64,000 nucleotides of DNA from Sulfitobacter sp. CW3 (GTDB lineage: Bacteria; Pseudomonadota; Alphaproteobacteria; Rhodobacterales; Rhodobacteraceae): NCBI RefSeq assembly GCF_019392245.1, contig NZ_JAHXRL010000010.1:86891-150890 (forward strand). Reading direction: 5' to 3'. The notes under the pieces are model-generated. The model did no database searches. It was not told the origin of the DNA and saw only the letters and a program-made list of their open reading frames with translations. The position numbers were made by a program, and so were the translations under genes. Below are positions 16,624 through 25,405 of this stretch, in pieces (position 1 is the stretch's first letter; the number at the start of each line of letters is the position of its first letter).

Positions 16624-17045
16624 TAAAGTGGCTCGGCCTTTGGGTCTTTACATTGGCGGCGGCTGGCGCGGCGGCAGCGCAAGATACTGAACTTCTGAAC
16701 GGTGAGACACTCTATCAGGAAAACTGCGCAAGTTGTCATGGCGCAAATCTGGAGGGCCAGCCCGACTGGCGCTTGCGGTTGCCAAACGGAAGGCTGCCAG
16801 CTCCACCCCACGATGCTTCGGGACATACCTGGCATCATGCCGACCGCGTGTTGACAGACATCATCACACGGGGAACGGCGGCGATCGTCGGGAACGGGTA
16901 CGAAAGCGACATGCCAGGATTTGCAGACACACTTTCGAGCGAAGATATCGAAGCGATCCTCGATTACATCAAGAGCACATGGCCCGATCGTGAGAAGGCT
17001 GCGCAAGAAGATATAACGCGTGCCGACATCGAGGCACAGCAATGA
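16620..17045 (+). CDS. Periplasmic c-type cytochrome, 141 aa
   Basis: Signal peptide 1-20, haem motif C36-A-S-C39-H40. A characteristic block follows: ANLEGQPDWR, PAPPHDASGHTWHH and DMPGF with the probable axial Met. It is a close paralogue of the cytochrome at 43538; both sit in the neighbourhood of a multicopper oxidase. It could accept electrons from copper oxidation or from the thioredoxin system. It overlaps the small membrane gene before it and the CcmG-like gene after it. Confidence 0.88.
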   Translation: MIKWLGLWVFTLAAAGAAAAQDTELLNGETLYQENCASCHGANLEGQPDWRLRLPNGRLPAPPHDASGHTWHHADRVLTDIITRGTAAIVGNGYESDMPGFADTLSSEDIEAILDYIKSTWPDREKAAQEDITRADIEAQQ

Positions 17046-17638
17046 GGGGGGCGGACAAATCCATGCAGCAAACACGGCCATGGTATCGCGTCTCAGGCCT
17101 TGTGGTGGCGCCTGCTGTTGCTTTTGTACTGATGGCGTTTTTCGCCTGGGGGCTGTTCAACCGCGACGAGGCGCTGCCCTCGGCGATGCTTGATAAGTCT
17201 GTGCCAGAATTCTCGCTCCCCCCCGTCCTTGGCAGGGACGACGGGTTGTCGACACAAGACCTGGCCGGGCATGTTTCAATGGTGAACGTGTTTGCATCCT
17301 GGTGTGTGCCATGTCGCGCGGAACATCCGCTGTTCATCGAGCTTGCCGAAATTGGCGAGGTACCGCTTTATGGTATCAACTATAAGGACCCGCCCGAACA
17401 GGCACGGGCATGGCTGGATGAACTGGGTGACCCCTATACCCGCATCGGCGCGGACAGAGATGGCCGCGTCGGCATCGAATGGGGTGTTTATGGCGTACCC
17501 GAAACATATGTCATCGCCGCTGATGGAACCATCGCCTATCGCCATGTCGGGCCTATTACACGCACAATTCTGCAAGACACAATCATGCCAATCGTTCGCA
17601 ATCTGAAATCTTCAACCCCTGAGAAGGTAGCACAATGA
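17042..17638 (+). CDS. CcmG/DsbE-type thioredoxin, membrane-anchored, 198 aa
   Basis: One N-terminal membrane helix (about residues 18-40), then a thioredoxin fold with the active site WC88-VPC91 and the CcmG features YGINYKDPPEQARAWL, YGVPETYVI and the cis-Pro loop (GVPE). CcmG reduces apocytochrome c haem-binding cysteines. That fits the cytochrome gene just upstream and the CcdA-like gene downstream. The ATG overlaps the cytochrome stop. Confidence 0.88.
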   Translation: MRGADKSMQQTRPWYRVSGLVVAPAVAFVLMAFFAWGLFNRDEALPSAMLDKSVPEFSLPPVLGRDDGLSTQDLAGHVSMVNVFASWCVPCRAEHPLFIELAEIGEVPLYGINYKDPPEQARAWLDELGDPYTRIGADRDGRVGIEWGVYGVPETYVIAADGTIAYRHVGPITRTILQDTIMPIVRNLKSSTPEKVAQ

Positions 17639-18147
17639 CTTCGCTGAAACTGACAGTCGTTCTTTTCCTGGTGTGGGTCACCGGCGCATTTGCAGCGCCG
17701 CAAGGTTTTGCGCTGCATGACGAGCCGCAACCCGTAATCAACGTGCGCTTCTTGCTTGAGGACGGCACACGCAAAGATATGGAATCGCTGCGAGGCAAGG
17801 TGCTTTTGGTAAACGTCTGGGCAACTTGGTGCATTCCGTGTCGCGAAGAAATGCCGACGTTAGACGCATTGCAGGCGACGCTCGGCGGCGACAATTTCGA
17901 GGTGGTTGCCCTCTCAATCGACCGTGCCGGAACGCCGGTCGTGCGGAGGTTCTACGATGAAATCGGTGTGAAACATCTGAAAACGTATGTCGATAAGACC
18001 ATGTTGTCAGCAACTGCTTTACGCACGGTTGGTTTACCAACGACAATCCTGATCAATAGACAAGGTCAGGAACTAGGGCGGCTTGTCGGACCGGCGGAAT
18101 GGGATGATCCTGAGATGATAGCGTTCCTGAGGGGGTTTATCGAATGA
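17635..18147 (+). CDS. TlpA-like periplasmic thioredoxin, 170 aa
   Basis: Signal peptide 1-20, thioredoxin fold with active site WC66-IPC69 and the following REEMPTLDALQA helix, and a GLPTTILI cis-Pro loop. TlpA-type proteins reduce SCO/Cu-centre cysteines and other exported targets. Coupled to the CcmG-like gene (4-base overlap) and to the next gene (4-base overlap). Confidence 0.87.
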   Translation: MTSLKLTVVLFLVWVTGAFAAPQGFALHDEPQPVINVRFLLEDGTRKDMESLRGKVLLVNVWATWCIPCREEMPTLDALQATLGGDNFEVVALSIDRAGTPVVRRFYDEIGVKHLKTYVDKTMLSATALRTVGLPTTILINRQGQELGRLVGPAEWDDPEMIAFLRGFIE

Positions 18148-18506
18148 GTACTATGGGAATTTCATCACGGCACCTTGACCCTACAGCAACTGGAATGATC
18201 GAACGCCCAACATCAAAAGGCAGCAACCAGATGGTTCAAATTTCACAGCATGACACTGGCAGCGAGGATGCGTCAGTCATTGGCCGTCGGCCGCAATGGA
18301 TGACGCGCAGGCGCTTACTGCTTGTTAGTGTAATCATTATGATCGGGAGCGGATTGGCCCTGAATTGGGGATGGCTGACCGCAGCAGGGCTTGCGCCGAT
18401 CCTTGTATCGCTTGCACCCTGTGGCGTGATGTGCGGACTGGGGCTTTGTATGAAGGGCGGGACTGGCACAAGTTGGTCGAGTCGGCTGAGTGGTATTTTT
18501 CGATGA
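18144..18506 (+). CDS. Membrane protein with Cys-rich C-terminal part, 120 aa
   Basis: A basic hydrophilic N-terminus of about 50 residues, then two membrane stretches (LLLVSVIIMIGSGLALNWG and LTAAGLAPILVSLAPCG) running into a cysteine-rich CGVMCGLGLCMKGG segment. That segment could bind metal at the membrane surface. It is coupled by overlaps on both sides to tlpA-like and membrane-protein genes. No named family recognised. Confidence 0.65.
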   Translation: MSTMGISSRHLDPTATGMIERPTSKGSNQMVQISQHDTGSEDASVIGRRPQWMTRRRLLLVSVIIMIGSGLALNWGWLTAAGLAPILVSLAPCGVMCGLGLCMKGGTGTSWSSRLSGIFR

Positions 18507-18991
18507 GCCTTGCGTCCACCCGGTCAATTGGCAGGCACGGGGCACAGATTTCACTGCGTGCCCTGCGCCGCTATTTTTCAGTGATCATCCCCGCAAACCT
18601 GATCTGGGAATTCGCGCACATGCCGCTCTATACGATCTGGAATGAGGGCAGCTGGGGCGAGATTGTTTTCGCGGCGCTTCATTGTACAGGGGGAGACATT
18701 CTAATCGCGATGAGTGCGCTCATGCTGACGTTGATGCTGGCCGGTCAAGGCTGGCCCTTCGCCCGACAGACACGCCAGCAGGTGACTGTTCTCACTGTTG
18801 CATTCGGCCTAGCTTACACGCTGTTCAGTGAATGGCTGAATATTGTGATCCGGGCGGCTTGGGCCTATTCGGATCTCATGCCAATTATTCCTATTCTCGA
18901 TGCGGGACTGTCGCCTGTCTTGCAATGGATTTTTATCCCGATAGCCGCCTTTTGGTGGGCTTCGCGTCCTTTCAATGCAGATGAGTTATAG
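18503..18991 (+). CDS. Multi-spanning membrane protein, 162 aa
   Basis: Four likely membrane helices (IIPANLIWEFAHMPLYTIW, ILIAMSALMLTLMLAG, TVAFGLAYTLFSEWLNIVI and LQWIFIPIAAFWW). Conserved-looking polar residues sit in the helices (E and H in WEFAH, E in SEWLN, C/G in HCTGGD). It resembles uncharacterised membrane proteins of copper regions. The ATG at 18503 overlaps the preceding stop. Function unknown. Confidence 0.65.
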   Translation: MSLASTRSIGRHGAQISLRALRRYFSVIIPANLIWEFAHMPLYTIWNEGSWGEIVFAALHCTGGDILIAMSALMLTLMLAGQGWPFARQTRQQVTVLTVAFGLAYTLFSEWLNIVIRAAWAYSDLMPIIPILDAGLSPVLQWIFIPIAAFWWASRPFNADEL

Positions 18992-18993
18992 CG

Positions 18994-19731
18994 ATGGATA
19001 TTTCTGGTATTGGTATCCTTGCGGCCTTTTTGGCGGGGGCCATATCGTTTCTGTCACCCTGCGTTCTTCCCTTGGTGCCTGGCTATGTCTCTTTCATCGC
19101 CGGTCAGCCCGGTCTGCGCACGACCCGTCAGGTTGGGATGCGGGCACGGGCCGGAGCTTTGGGGTTAAGCGCCTGTTTCGTTCTGGGGTTCTCGACGGTC
19201 TTTATCGCCCTTGGGGCCGGTGCCAGCGCGCTCGGATCGCTTTTGCTGACATGGCGGGCTGAGCTCAATTATCTTGGTGGTGGGATCATCATACTGTTTG
19301 GTTTGGTTATGCTGGGCGTGTTCCGCATTCCGGCATTGTCGCGTGATACCAGATTGAACCTCAACATTCCGGGGGGACGTCCATTCGGGGCTTACGTGCT
19401 GGGTCTTGCATTCGCCTTTGGTTGGACACCCTGCATTGGTCCCATACTCGGAGCGATCCTGACGCTGAGTTCGACCTCAGGCGGGATGTCTGACGGTATC
19501 TGGTTGCTCGCAATTTACTCGGCAGGGCTTGGTGTTCCGTTTTTGCTTGCCGCGCTTTTTACCGATGCTATCGCAGCGCGCATCCGGGGGATCAGCAAGG
19601 CCGGACGCTGGCTTTACATGGGAGCGGGGATTGCCATGGTCGTTATGGGAGTTGCGGTCATCACTGGGCAGCTTTCACGGTTTGCGTATTGGCTGCTTGG
19701 CACCTTTCCCATTCTTTCGACGATCGGATAG
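18994..19731 (+). CDS. ccdA: CcdA/DsbD-like thiol electron transporter, 245 aa
   Basis: Six-helix membrane protein of the CcdA/DsbD-beta family, which carries electrons from cytoplasmic thioredoxin to periplasmic thiol proteins. The key cysteines are in SFLSPCVLPLVPGY near the N-terminus and GWTPCIGPILGAIL in the middle, each followed by Pro-rich turns. It closes the thioredoxin operon, so it is the likely electron source for the CcmG-like and TlpA-like proteins. Confidence 0.93.
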   Translation: MDISGIGILAAFLAGAISFLSPCVLPLVPGYVSFIAGQPGLRTTRQVGMRARAGALGLSACFVLGFSTVFIALGAGASALGSLLLTWRAELNYLGGGIIILFGLVMLGVFRIPALSRDTRLNLNIPGGRPFGAYVLGLAFAFGWTPCIGPILGAILTLSSTSGGMSDGIWLLAIYSAGLGVPFLLAALFTDAIAARIRGISKAGRWLYMGAGIAMVVMGVAVITGQLSRFAYWLLGTFPILSTIG

Positions 19732-19817
19732 ATCTGAGTGAGCAGTGCAGTTCCTGAGTTCTAAGGGATTATCTGCTGGGATGCGCGTTCACCTTTTAAG
19801 ATATACAAACTTTTGAC

Positions 19818-19848
19818 TTGCACCTCTAGTTACTGAAGCTCCTACACC
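19818..19848 (+). promoter_or_regulatory. CadR/ZntR-type promoter for the ZntA-like ATPase
   Basis: -35 TTGCAC, a 19-base spacer CTCTAGTTACTGAAGCTCC, -10 TACACC. The CTCTAG...GAAGC dyad differs from the CueR-like sites and matches the operators at 31963 and at 31375-31405, so the MerR protein encoded at 31515 is the likely activator. Confidence 0.75.
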
Positions 19849-19877
19849 GGAAAGGAAAAGTGCTAAAGGACGCCAAG

Positions 19878-22154
19878 ATGCCACATGATGCCGCTCACGG
19901 TCACGAAGAAGATACTTGCTGCGGCGCATCCGCCGATACATTGGCGCAGCCAGCGCCGCCGCCAAATTCAGGCCGCAGTTTTCGCGTAAATGGGCTCGAC
20001 TGCGCGGACGAAGTTGCGATCCTGAGCAAGGTTGTCGGGCCGGAGGTTGGAGGGAGTGAGCATCTGGCTTTCGACGTGATCAATGGGCGTATGACCATCC
20101 TCGAAGGCGCCAAGCCGCTTAGCGATGACAAAATTATCAAGATCGTTGGCTCGACCGGAATGAGCGCGAAAATGTGGAACGCCGAAAGCGCCGAAGCGGA
20201 TCAGGCGGAGCATTTCGCCCGCCAGCGTCTGTTCACAGGTCTGAGCGGCGGTTTGTGGGCGGCGGGATTCCTCTACCATATCGTCGAGACCGGGGCAGGG
20301 GGTGCGTTACGGTTGTTTTCTGGTCATGGCGAAACCTCAATGCCTCTGATCGAGGTGGGTCTGTTTTTGCTTGCGGTCGTGTTCGGTGCCTGGCTGGTCG
20401 CGCCCAAAGCCTGGTCGGCTGCGCGCCGGTTGTCGCCGGACATGAACCTATTGATGATCGTCGCCGTGGCCGGTGCGATCGGACTTGGTGAATTCTTTGA
20501 AGCGGCGACGGTCGCTTTCTTCTTTGCCCTGTCGCTAACTTTGGAATCTTGGAGCGTGGGACGGGCCCGCAATGCGGTCTCGGCCTTGCTTGATCTGGCA
20601 CCACCGACGGCGCGGGTCATTCGTGCAGATGGGTCTGAGGCCGATGTTCCTGCAGCAGAGGTTGCCATTGGAGATCGCTTTGTTGTGCGGGGAGGGGATC
20701 GAATTCCGCTTGATGGCGAAGTGACCGAGGGTCGCGGTGATGTCGATCAGGCCCCGATCACTGGTGAAAGCGCGCTGGTCGCCAAAGAAACCGGCGATGA
20801 GGTTTATGCCGGTACGATCAACGGTGACGGAACAATGACGGTTAGGGCGACGAAAGCCGCAGGCGATACCGTTCTGTCAAAGATTATCCGAATGGTCGGC
20901 GATGCCCATTCGCGGCGCGCCGAGGTCGAACAATGGGTCACGAAATTTGCACGCATCTACACGCCCATCGTCATGATATTGGCAGTGCTGATTGCAATCG
21001 TGCCGCCACTTCTATTTTCAGGGGCATGGAATTACTGGTTCTATAACGCGTTGGTGCTGCTCGTGATCGCTTGCCCTTGTGCGCTTGTCATCTCCACGCC
21101 TGTTTCCATCGTTGCATCTCTCGCGGCGTCGGCACGCAACGGCGTGCTGATCAAAGGCGGCGCCTATGTCGAAGCACCCTCACGCCTAACCGCACTGGCG
21201 ATGGACAAGACCGGAACGATCACCATGGGTGAACCGGAAGTCGCGGGTCTGCATCCCTTGGGTGGCACTGCCGAGCGTGACCTCTTGAGTGCCGCTGTTG
21301 CGCTGGAAGCCCGCTCATCCCACCCGCTGGCACGCGCTATCCTTGCGCGCGGTGAACGCGACGGATTGAAGCAATCGGTGGCTACGGACACGAAAACTGT
21401 GCCGGGTCGCGGCGTAGAGGGATCATGGGAAGGGCAATCTGTGTGGCTTGGTTCCGACCGCTTTGCCACCGAAAAAGGACTGGGTGATACCATTCCCCGT
21501 GACCTATTGGAACGGATTGAGGGAGCTGGAAGTACGCTTGTTGCCGTCGGGTCCGGGGATCGTTTGCTGGGTCTAATCGAATTGCGCGACCGCATTCGGC
21601 CGGATGCAAAGGGAGTGGTGGCACGCCTCCATGCCCAAGGGGTGAAAAAGATCATCATGTTAACGGGTGACAACGAGCGCACAGCGCGCGCCGTAGCGGC
21701 AGAGGTCGGCATTGACGAAGTTCGCGCAGAGCTGCTGCCCGAGGACAAAGTGACGGCGATTGAGGAGCTGGTTGCCAACTACGATGTCGTGGCGATGATC
21801 GGCGATGGTGTGAACGATGCGCCGGCCATGGCGCGGGCACATTTCGCAATTGCAATGGGTGCAGTCGGATCTGACGCAGCGATTGAGACGGCCGATATTG
21901 CACTGATGACCGATGATATCGGCAAGGTACCGTGGCTCGTCGGTCATTCACGTCGAACAATGAATATCATCCATCAAAATATTGGCATTGCGCTGGCGAC
22001 CAAGGCGCTGTTCGTTGGCTTAACGGCTTTCGGGATGGCAACGATGTGGGGTGCTATCGCTGCGGATGTCGGCGTTTCCCTGCTGGTGGTGGCCAATGCG
22101 CTGCGGCTTTTACGTGCAAAGACCGATCGTGATGATCCGTCGGAAGTGGCATAA
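19878..22154 (+). CDS. zntA: Zn/Cd/Pb-type P1B ATPase, ZntA-like, 758 aa
   Basis: Exports divalent heavy metals. His/Cys-rich N-terminus (HDAAHGHEEDTCCG). One degenerate metal-binding domain in which the usual CxxC is replaced by GLDC42-ADE. The TGES-type loop (ITGESALV), membrane CPC at C399, phosphorylation site D443-KTGT, SSHPLA and MIGDGVNDAPAMARA follow. ATG 19878 follows AAGGA; a GTG six codons earlier is less likely. The promoter is CadR/ZntR-type. A short copy of the C-terminal end of such a gene lies at 23014. Confidence 0.93.
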   Translation: MPHDAAHGHEEDTCCGASADTLAQPAPPPNSGRSFRVNGLDCADEVAILSKVVGPEVGGSEHLAFDVINGRMTILEGAKPLSDDKIIKIVGSTGMSAKMWNAESAEADQAEHFARQRLFTGLSGGLWAAGFLYHIVETGAGGALRLFSGHGETSMPLIEVGLFLLAVVFGAWLVAPKAWSAARRLSPDMNLLMIVAVAGAIGLGEFFEAATVAFFFALSLTLESWSVGRARNAVSALLDLAPPTARVIRADGSEADVPAAEVAIGDRFVVRGGDRIPLDGEVTEGRGDVDQAPITGESALVAKETGDEVYAGTINGDGTMTVRATKAAGDTVLSKIIRMVGDAHSRRAEVEQWVTKFARIYTPIVMILAVLIAIVPPLLFSGAWNYWFYNALVLLVIACPCALVISTPVSIVASLAASARNGVLIKGGAYVEAPSRLTALAMDKTGTITMGEPEVAGLHPLGGTAERDLLSAAVALEARSSHPLARAILARGERDGLKQSVATDTKTVPGRGVEGSWEGQSVWLGSDRFATEKGLGDTIPRDLLERIEGAGSTLVAVGSGDRLLGLIELRDRIRPDAKGVVARLHAQGVKKIIMLTGDNERTARAVAAEVGIDEVRAELLPEDKVTAIEELVANYDVVAMIGDGVNDAPAMARAHFAIAMGAVGSDAAIETADIALMTDDIGKVPWLVGHSRRTMNIIHQNIGIALATKALFVGLTAFGMATMWGAIAADVGVSLLVVANALRLLRAKTDRDDPSEVA

Positions 22155-22163
22155 ACACCCGCT

Positions 22164-22240
22164 TAGGAGGGACATCATGAGCAATACACGAACAGCTTCG
22201 CAATGAATTGAGGGACCGGCTTGCGCAGGATACTCAATAA
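22164..22240 (+). other. Possible remnant of a small gene
   Basis: A very good ribosome site (AGGAGGGACATC) precedes an ATG whose frame stops after nine codons. Shifting frame after the third codon opens HEQLRNELRDRLAQDTQ followed by a stop. It looks like a frameshifted or truncated small gene. The remainder of 22155-22433 shows nothing convincing. Confidence 0.25.
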
Positions 22241-22433
22241 TGGAGGCTAGCGCAGCTCTCGTTGGCAAGCAATCATGTACAACTTGCGTCAAAAACCTCG
22301 GTACCAATTGCAACATTCTCTGTAGCTTCTGGGCAGGCGTGTCTGCTAGGTGAAAAATCCTAACGTTGCGCATATTCGGCAGTGTGGCGCGCTCGTCTAT
22401 TTCAAAAACCTTCCCCCCAAAGGATTAACCCAA

Positions 22434-22985
22434 TTGGAAGCCATTCTAACCCTGATCTCGCAGTATGGCACTTTAGTTTACTTGCTTCTTTTTGGCTATT
22501 GCGCATTGAAAAGTGGGGCTTTGCCGTTGTTTGGGGGCTATGCCGCGCAGGCCGGAGTCTTGGATGTCGCATTGGTCGCCTTGGCGACATTTGCAGGCGG
22601 CTATTTGGGGGATGAAATGCGCTTTGCGGTGGCGCGCCGTTTTGGCGGCGGCTTTTTGGCGTCACGGCCCCGTCTGTCGGCCTTAATGGTCAAAGCCGAG
22701 GCGATGTTGGATGCCTATGGCTGGATTTACATTTACATCTATCGCTATCCCAAAGGGATGCGCACGATCGGGGCGCTGCCGGTGGGTCTGACACAAATGA
22801 AATGGTCTGTGTTTACGTTGTTAAATGCATCTTCGGCCCTGTTGTGGACGGGGCTTTTGGTGGGCGCTGGATATTACTTTGGTGCTGTGATCGAGCGTGC
22901 TGTGGTGGAGGGATGGGGCGCTTTGAGCATCCTGTTGCTTTTGGTCTTTCTCGGCCTTTCTGTGGTCGGGTGGAGGCGGTTATAG
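22434..22985 (+). CDS. DedA/VTT-type membrane protein, 183 aa
   Basis: Membrane protein of the DedA/SNARE-associated group: GALPLFGGYAAQAG, FAGGYLGDEMRFAVARRFG, a re-entrant-type segment and a YIYRYPKGMRTIGALPVGLTQM block, where DedA proteins have R-F-x-P-x-x-R. The family maintains membrane lipid carriers and proton motive force. The start is read as TTG at 22434 behind AAAGGA; a GTG at 22350 would add a 28-residue extension of poor quality. Fragments of other genes flank it on both sides. Confidence 0.75.
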   Translation: MEAILTLISQYGTLVYLLLFGYCALKSGALPLFGGYAAQAGVLDVALVALATFAGGYLGDEMRFAVARRFGGGFLASRPRLSALMVKAEAMLDAYGWIYIYIYRYPKGMRTIGALPVGLTQMKWSVFTLLNASSALLWTGLLVGAGYYFGAVIERAVVEGWGALSILLLLVFLGLSVVGWRRL

Positions 22986-23013
22986 CAGCCTGTCGGATGA
23001 CGTTACAGGATGC

Positions 23014-23079
23014 ATGGCTAATGCGTTGCGGCTGTTGCGTGCAAAGACTGGTCGTGATGATCCGTCAGGTGGCGAATAG
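23014..23079 (+). pseudogene. C-terminal tail of a second ZntA-like ATPase gene
   Basis: Encodes MANALRLLRAKTGRDDPSGGE and a stop. This closely matches the last residues of the intact ATPase (VANALRLLRAKTDRDDPSEVA) with third-base changes. The preceding bases no longer match. It marks the scar of a former second ATPase gene or duplication. Confidence 0.7.
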
Positions 23080-23093
23080 CCTGATGAACAAAT

Positions 23094-23129
23094 GGCACAG
23101 GGCATTGATAAAGAAACGCCCTTTGTGCC
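23094..23129 (+). terminator. Imperfect hairpin upstream of the lipoprotein transpeptidase
   Basis: GGCACA-GGGC pairs with GCCC-TT-TGTGCC around ATTGATAAAGAAAC. There is no T-tract. It may end readthrough from the DedA-like region. Confidence 0.35.
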
Positions 23130-23172
23130 AACATGAGTTGAAAAACTAAGAACAAAGAGATCGGGCGAAACA

Positions 23173-23676
23173 ATGACACGAACGACACGCCGCTTCGCGG
23201 TTCTGGGCGGATTGGCTCTTACTTTGGCTGGCTGCGCGAACAAGTTTCGAACCTATAGCGGTCCAGAAGTCACGCGCTTGCAGATGTTCAAGGACGATCG
23301 AACCCTCTTCCTTTACAATAATTCAAAGGTCCTGAAGACGTATAAATTTGACCTCGGCTTTGCACCCGCGGGTCCCAAGCAGTTTGAAGGTGACGGAAAA
23401 ACACCGGAAGGCTCCTATACTGTGGACAAGCGCAATCCAAACAGCCTGTTCCATCTGTCGGTCGGTATATCCTATCCGAATGAAGCGGATATTGCTTATG
23501 CAGCCGCACAGGGCCGCAGTCCCGGTGGCGACATCTTTATACATGGCGGACCGCGATTGGATATTGACCCAATCAAACCCGACTGGACAGCAGGATGTAT
23601 TGCAGTGTCTGATCGCGAGATAGAAGACATCTACGCAATGGTTCGTGACGGGACGCCAATCGACATCTTCGCCTAG
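23173..23676 (+). CDS. YafK-type L,D-transpeptidase lipoprotein, 167 aa
   Basis: YkuD-domain enzyme acting on peptidoglycan cross-links or peptidoglycan-protein links. Lipobox LTLAGC with C21. Substrate block TPEGSYTVDKRNPNS; catalytic residues H124 (FIHGG) and C142 (TAGCIAVSD). The GCIAVSD form rather than GCIRL is typical of the YafK/DpaA branch, which includes enzymes that detach Lpp from peptidoglycan. It is convergent with the lipoprotein-maturation operon. Confidence 0.87.
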   Translation: MTRTTRRFAVLGGLALTLAGCANKFRTYSGPEVTRLQMFKDDRTLFLYNNSKVLKTYKFDLGFAPAGPKQFEGDGKTPEGSYTVDKRNPNSLFHLSVGISYPNEADIAYAAAQGRSPGGDIFIHGGPRLDIDPIKPDWTAGCIAVSDREIEDIYAMVRDGTPIDIFA

Positions 23677-23702
23677 GTTTTCGTAGAGATCGCCAGTTTC
23701 GT

Positions 23703-23867
23703 TCAAATGAACCTTAAGAGAATGATTGAGACAACCATTGCCAAAAGGCCAAATACGAGTGCGGAACTCACTGCGTATTGAGCAATGTCTTTCTTGTTAC
23801 CACCGCGCTTCTTCGCAAGATACGCACCCCATATGGCTCCAGCCAAAGCTGCTAAGATCGTCATCAT
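23703..23867 (-). CDS. Small two-helix membrane protein, 54 aa
   Basis: Starts ATGATG overlapping the lnt stop, so it is the last gene of the leftward operon. An N-terminal helix (MTILAALAGAIWGAYLA), a basic loop (KKRGGNKKD) and a C-terminal helix (SALVFGLLAMVVSIILLRF). No family recognised. Its reading frame is clean and composition normal, so I consider it real. Confidence 0.6.
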   Translation of the reverse strand: MMTILAALAGAIWGAYLAKKRGGNKKDIAQYAVSSALVFGLLAMVVSIILLRFI

Positions 23868-25402
23868 GATACGCTGTCCTTTTTAAAATTTAGTATTGCC
23901 GCCATCGTCAGGCTCACAGCAAAGACCAACCAGAACATTACCTGTCCGTAGCTTGAGAATGGTGTTGGTGAAAGCGCCGCAGGCAGAGCGCCGTCCAGTA
24001 TATTGGTCTCGCCCAAACCGAGATGCGAAATCAGGCGACCATTACCATCTATGATGGCTGAAATGCCGGTATTGGCTGCGCGGATAAAGGGAAGCCCCTC
24101 TTCGACGGCGCGCATTCTCGAAGATGCCAAATGCTGGTTCGGGCCAATTGATGCGCCGAACCAGGCGTCGTTCGTGGCGTTAAAAATCCATTCAGGCCGA
24201 TCTGTCGAATTTATAATTTGTCCGGGGAAGATTGCTTCATAACAGATTGACAGACCGACGCCGGGCAGTTGCGGCATGCGAAACGTCTCCGGCCCGGACC
24301 CTGGTGTGAAGTCACCCAATCCAGCAGTTAGCCGCCTAAGCGGCAGGAGGTCTCGAAGGGGCACGTATTCGCCGAACGGGACGAGGTGATGTTTTGCGTA
24401 GCGGTTTATGATTTGAGCTGTTGAATCGATTGCGAGAACCGCATTTTTGTATTGCTGTTCACCGTCAACGTTTTCGCGCGTTTGCGCCCCCGTTAACAGG
24501 ACGGCATTATCAGTTAAAAGCTTCGCGATCTCTCCCAGCATCCACTGATCTTCTTCGAGGTATCCAGGAAAGGTACTCTCGGGCCAAAGCAGGATATCAA
24601 ACTGGCCCGGCTGAGCAGACAAATCCAGATAACGGGCGATATTGCGGTCGCGTAACGCTGGATCCCACTTTTCCCGCTGTGGGATGTTACCCTGAACAAT
24701 TCTAACATTGACCGCGGTTTGCTGATCTTCACCGGTCAGACGGGCTTCGCTATTTATCCATATACCCGCCGCCAACATGACAAACATCGCGGCTGCAAGC
24801 CCACTCTGCCAACGATCTCGCGTGAAAATCACGGTGGGCAGGGTAGAGAGCAACACTGTGAGCAACCCTAGACCATAGCTGCCGAATAGTGCCGCCATCT
24901 GACGCGGGACATCGTAATCGACCCATGCGTAAGCAATCAGATTCCAGGGAAAGCCAGTAAGAACGGTGCCGCGCAGCCATTCGGATCCAGACCAGCATGC
25001 AGCAAAGACAAGGGTGCCTGACACCCCTGTCGTCTTGGTCGCGGCGAAAACCACCATCGCCGCCGCTGGAAAGAGCGCAAGCGCCCCTGCCAGCCCGATC
25101 ACGGCAGGGGCGGCCATCCAACCGAAACGTTCAGCATCAACAAAAAAGCTTTCCGCAATCCATGACAGTCCGAACAGGAAAAAGCCGAAGCCGAAAGCCC
25201 ATCCGGTAAGAAACGCTCTTGTTCGACCCTTGTTGGCGGTGAGGTAAAGCAGCCCACCAAAACCGATGGGCAATACAAACGGAGTTGAGAACGGTGGTAG
25301 TGCAAAAACAACACTGACTCCGAGAACGACAGCAACGATAAACGGGACTATGTCCGTCCTAAACCTTGGACCAAGACTGGAAATGCTAATTGAGGGTCTC
25401 AC
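23864..25402 (-). CDS. lnt: Apolipoprotein N-acyltransferase, 512 aa
   Basis: Adds the third acyl chain to lipoproteins in the inner membrane. N-terminal multi-spanning region, then a nitrilase-like domain with the catalytic triad E275 (LWPES), K337 (YAKHHLVPFGE) and C387 (LSICYE). The length and Cys position match the E. coli enzyme. An accessory copy like this is expected in addition to an essential chromosomal one. It lies three bases behind lspA in an operon with a CadR/ZntR-type promoter. Confidence 0.95.
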   Translation of the reverse strand: MRPSISISSLGPRFRTDIVPFIVAVVLGVSVVFALPPFSTPFVLPIGFGGLLYLTANKGRTRAFLTGWAFGFGFFLFGLSWIAESFFVDAERFGWMAAPAVIGLAGALALFPAAAMVVFAATKTTGVSGTLVFAACWSGSEWLRGTVLTGFPWNLIAYAWVDYDVPRQMAALFGSYGLGLLTVLLSTLPTVIFTRDRWQSGLAAAMFVMLAAGIWINSEARLTGEDQQTAVNVRIVQGNIPQREKWDPALRDRNIARYLDLSAQPGQFDILLWPESTFPGYLEEDQWMLGEIAKLLTDNAVLLTGAQTRENVDGEQQYKNAVLAIDSTAQIINRYAKHHLVPFGEYVPLRDLLPLRRLTAGLGDFTPGSGPETFRMPQLPGVGLSICYEAIFPGQIINSTDRPEWIFNATNDAWFGASIGPNQHLASSRMRAVEEGLPFIRAANTGISAIIDGNGRLISHLGLGETNILDGALPAALSPTPFSSYGQVMFWLVFAVSLTMAAILNFKKDSVS

Positions 25403-25405
25403 TCT

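Noticed and set aside
21164..21778. 204-codon frame on the minus strand
   Set aside because: Ser/Arg-rich antisense shadow of the ZntA-like ATPase.
22110..22373. 87-codon minus-strand frame across the end of the ZntA-like gene
   Set aside because: Overlaps the intact ATPase gene, has no ribosome site and no family.
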